Source: Fibrobacter succinogenes (GTDB taxonomy: Bacteria; Fibrobacterota; Fibrobacteria; Fibrobacterales; Fibrobacteraceae). From it: 64,000 nucleotides of DNA. A program made the translations under genes and the position numbers. Positions 63,058-64,000 of this stretch are shown one piece after another (within the stretch, counting starts at the first letter, position 1; each line of letters opens with the position of its first letter). Under the pieces are notes generated by a model that saw only the letters and a list, made by a program, of their open reading frames with translations, did no database searches and had not been told where the DNA came from. The stretch lies in the NCBI GenBank assembly GCA_902794535.1, contig CADBHQ010000008.1, positions 62,001 to 126,000 on the forward strand, given 5' to 3'.

Positions 63058-64000
63058 ATGGTTCTCGATCAACAGCGCAAAATATTCCACGAATCCTGGT
63101 ACCGCCTTGCGGAGAGCAAGATTGCTCTCCGGGCGAGTGTCCAGGTCCACCGCCATGTTTACCGGGGGGTGGTGTGGTATGTTCTTTATGAACCGTTCAC
63201 AAACAAGTTTTACCGTTTGCCGCAGGGGGCGTACGAATTTGTTTCGCGCCTGAGCGTAAACAAGACGGTAGGCGAGGTTTGGAACGGTATGCTCAACTCC
63301 GCTACGGGCGAAATCCCGGGGCAGGGCGAAGTCATAGAGATGCTTGCGCAGTTGTATCAGTCGAATATGCTTATGTACGACGGAATCGAAGATGGCGCAA
63401 AGCTGTTTGAACGTAACCAAAAGCAAAACCGCAAAAAGGTAAAGGCGTCGCTCTTGAACATCTTCTTTTTGAAGGTGCCCTTGGTCGACCCCGATGCCCT
63501 TTTGAACAAGTTGCGCTGGCTAATTTCTTGCCTTATCAGCAAGCCGTTTGCCTTGGTGTGGCTTTTGACGGTGATTGTGGCGGCCAAGTACGGTGTTGAA
63601 AATTTTGACACCCTAAAAGACAGCGCGCAGGGCTTTTTGGCTCCGTCGAACATAGGCTGGGTTTACGTGTGTACGGTATTCGTCAAGCTTTTGCACGAAT
63701 TCGGGCATGCGAGTGTTGTCAAGCGATACGGCGGCGAGGTGCATACGCTAGGCGTTATGTTCATGCTGCTTGTTCCGCTCCCGTATGTAGATGCCACGGC
63801 AAGCTGGTCGTTCCGAGATAAATCGAAACGTATGCTGGTGGGTGCCGCGGGCATGCTCACGGAATTCTTTATCGCATCAATTGCTTTGATTATTTGGGCG
63901 AATCTGGGTGGTGGCATTTTAAAGAACCTGGCGTACAACGTCATTATCATGGCGTCTGTGTCGACAGTGCTCTTTAACATTAACCCCCTGATGCGCTTTG
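63058..64000 (+). CDS. M50 membrane zinc peptidase with PqqD-like N-terminus (3' end outside window)
   Basis: At least 314 residues. Residues about 25-110 resemble the PqqD-like winged-helix domain ('HVYRGVVWYVLYEPFTNKFYRLPQGAYEFV', 'VGEVWNGML', 'EVIEMLAQLYQSNML' taken as pieces). The M50 motif HEFGH is at 213-217 in a membrane helix, and 'NINPLMRF' near the edge fits the second site of site-2 proteases, which normally continues to an Asp-Gly. Several membrane helices are present. It starts eight bases after the giant gene's stop, so the two are co-transcribed. M50/PqqD proteins of this type are found with HlyD proteins in other bacteria; the protein may process or help export the giant protein (inference). 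Confidence 0.85.
   Translation, partial: MVLDQQRKIFHESWYRLAESKIALRASVQVHRHVYRGVVWYVLYEPFTNKFYRLPQGAYEFVSRLSVNKTVGEVWNGMLNSATGEIPGQGEVIEMLAQLYQSNMLMYDGIEDGAKLFERNQKQNRKKVKASLLNIFFLKVPLVDPDALLNKLRWLISCLISKPFALVWLLTVIVAAKYGVENFDTLKDSAQGFLAPSNIGWVYVCTVFVKLLHEFGHASVVKRYGGEVHTLGVMFMLLVPLPYVDATASWSFRDKSKRMLVGAAGMLTEFFIASIALIIWANLGGGILKNLAYNVIIMASVSTVLFNINPLMRF

Overview
The window looks like chromosome of a Fibrobacter-type rumen/gut bacterium. It carries a Fibrobacter succinogenes major paralogous (FISUMP) domain lipoprotein, serine-rich lipoprotein linkers, a GH9 and a CBM-GH5 cellulase, a PorV-like outer membrane protein and a C-terminal domain resembling type IX secretion sorting domains. This is inferred from gene content; no rRNA or other phylogenetic marker is present.

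Layout. 1-5.6 kb: end of a propeller/FlgD-like protein, a PorV-like barrel, recF, mscL, an EamA transporter and coaE. 5.6-17.6 kb: GH9 cellulase, RlmD-type rRNA methylase, a run of four lipoprotein or secreted genes, a metallopeptidase-propeller-barrel fusion and a GH5 cellulase. 17.8-24.8 kb: a tandem SagB-like nitroreductase-fold protein, LrgB/CidA, fmt-rsmB and two envelope proteins. 24.8-32.6 kb, all minus strand: mutY, a GT4 glycosyltransferase, a eukaryote-type HisA, a lipocalin-like protein, a sugar-nucleotide dehydratase/reductase, an AroK-AroB fusion and aroE. 32.7-35.6 kb: an XPB-type helicase, tRNA-Thr(CGU) and a TPR membrane protein.

35.8-64 kb is the accessory part. A four-gene minus-strand operon encodes a serine-tailed lipoprotein, a periplasmic HlyD adaptor, a TolC channel and a GAF-HlyD fusion. 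About 3.5 kb beyond its 5' end, on the plus strand, lies an 18.5-kb gene for a 6166-residue protein. That protein has an N-terminal LEPRxLM motif, no Sec signal, and many RTX-like calcium-binding repeats. Eight bases after it starts an M50 (HEFGH) membrane peptidase with a PqqD-like N-terminus, which runs off the window. I infer that these parts form one dedicated export system for the giant protein. No ABC-transporter ATPase or Sec signal is visible for it. This is the most interesting feature of the window.

Between the two arms are a DUF3467 gene, a frameshifted PD-(D/E)XK nuclease (Rpn-like) gene, a possible nuclease fragment flanked by a near-identical 50-bp direct repeat, and the FISUMP lipoprotein. 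This short stretch shows signs of mobile-element activity.
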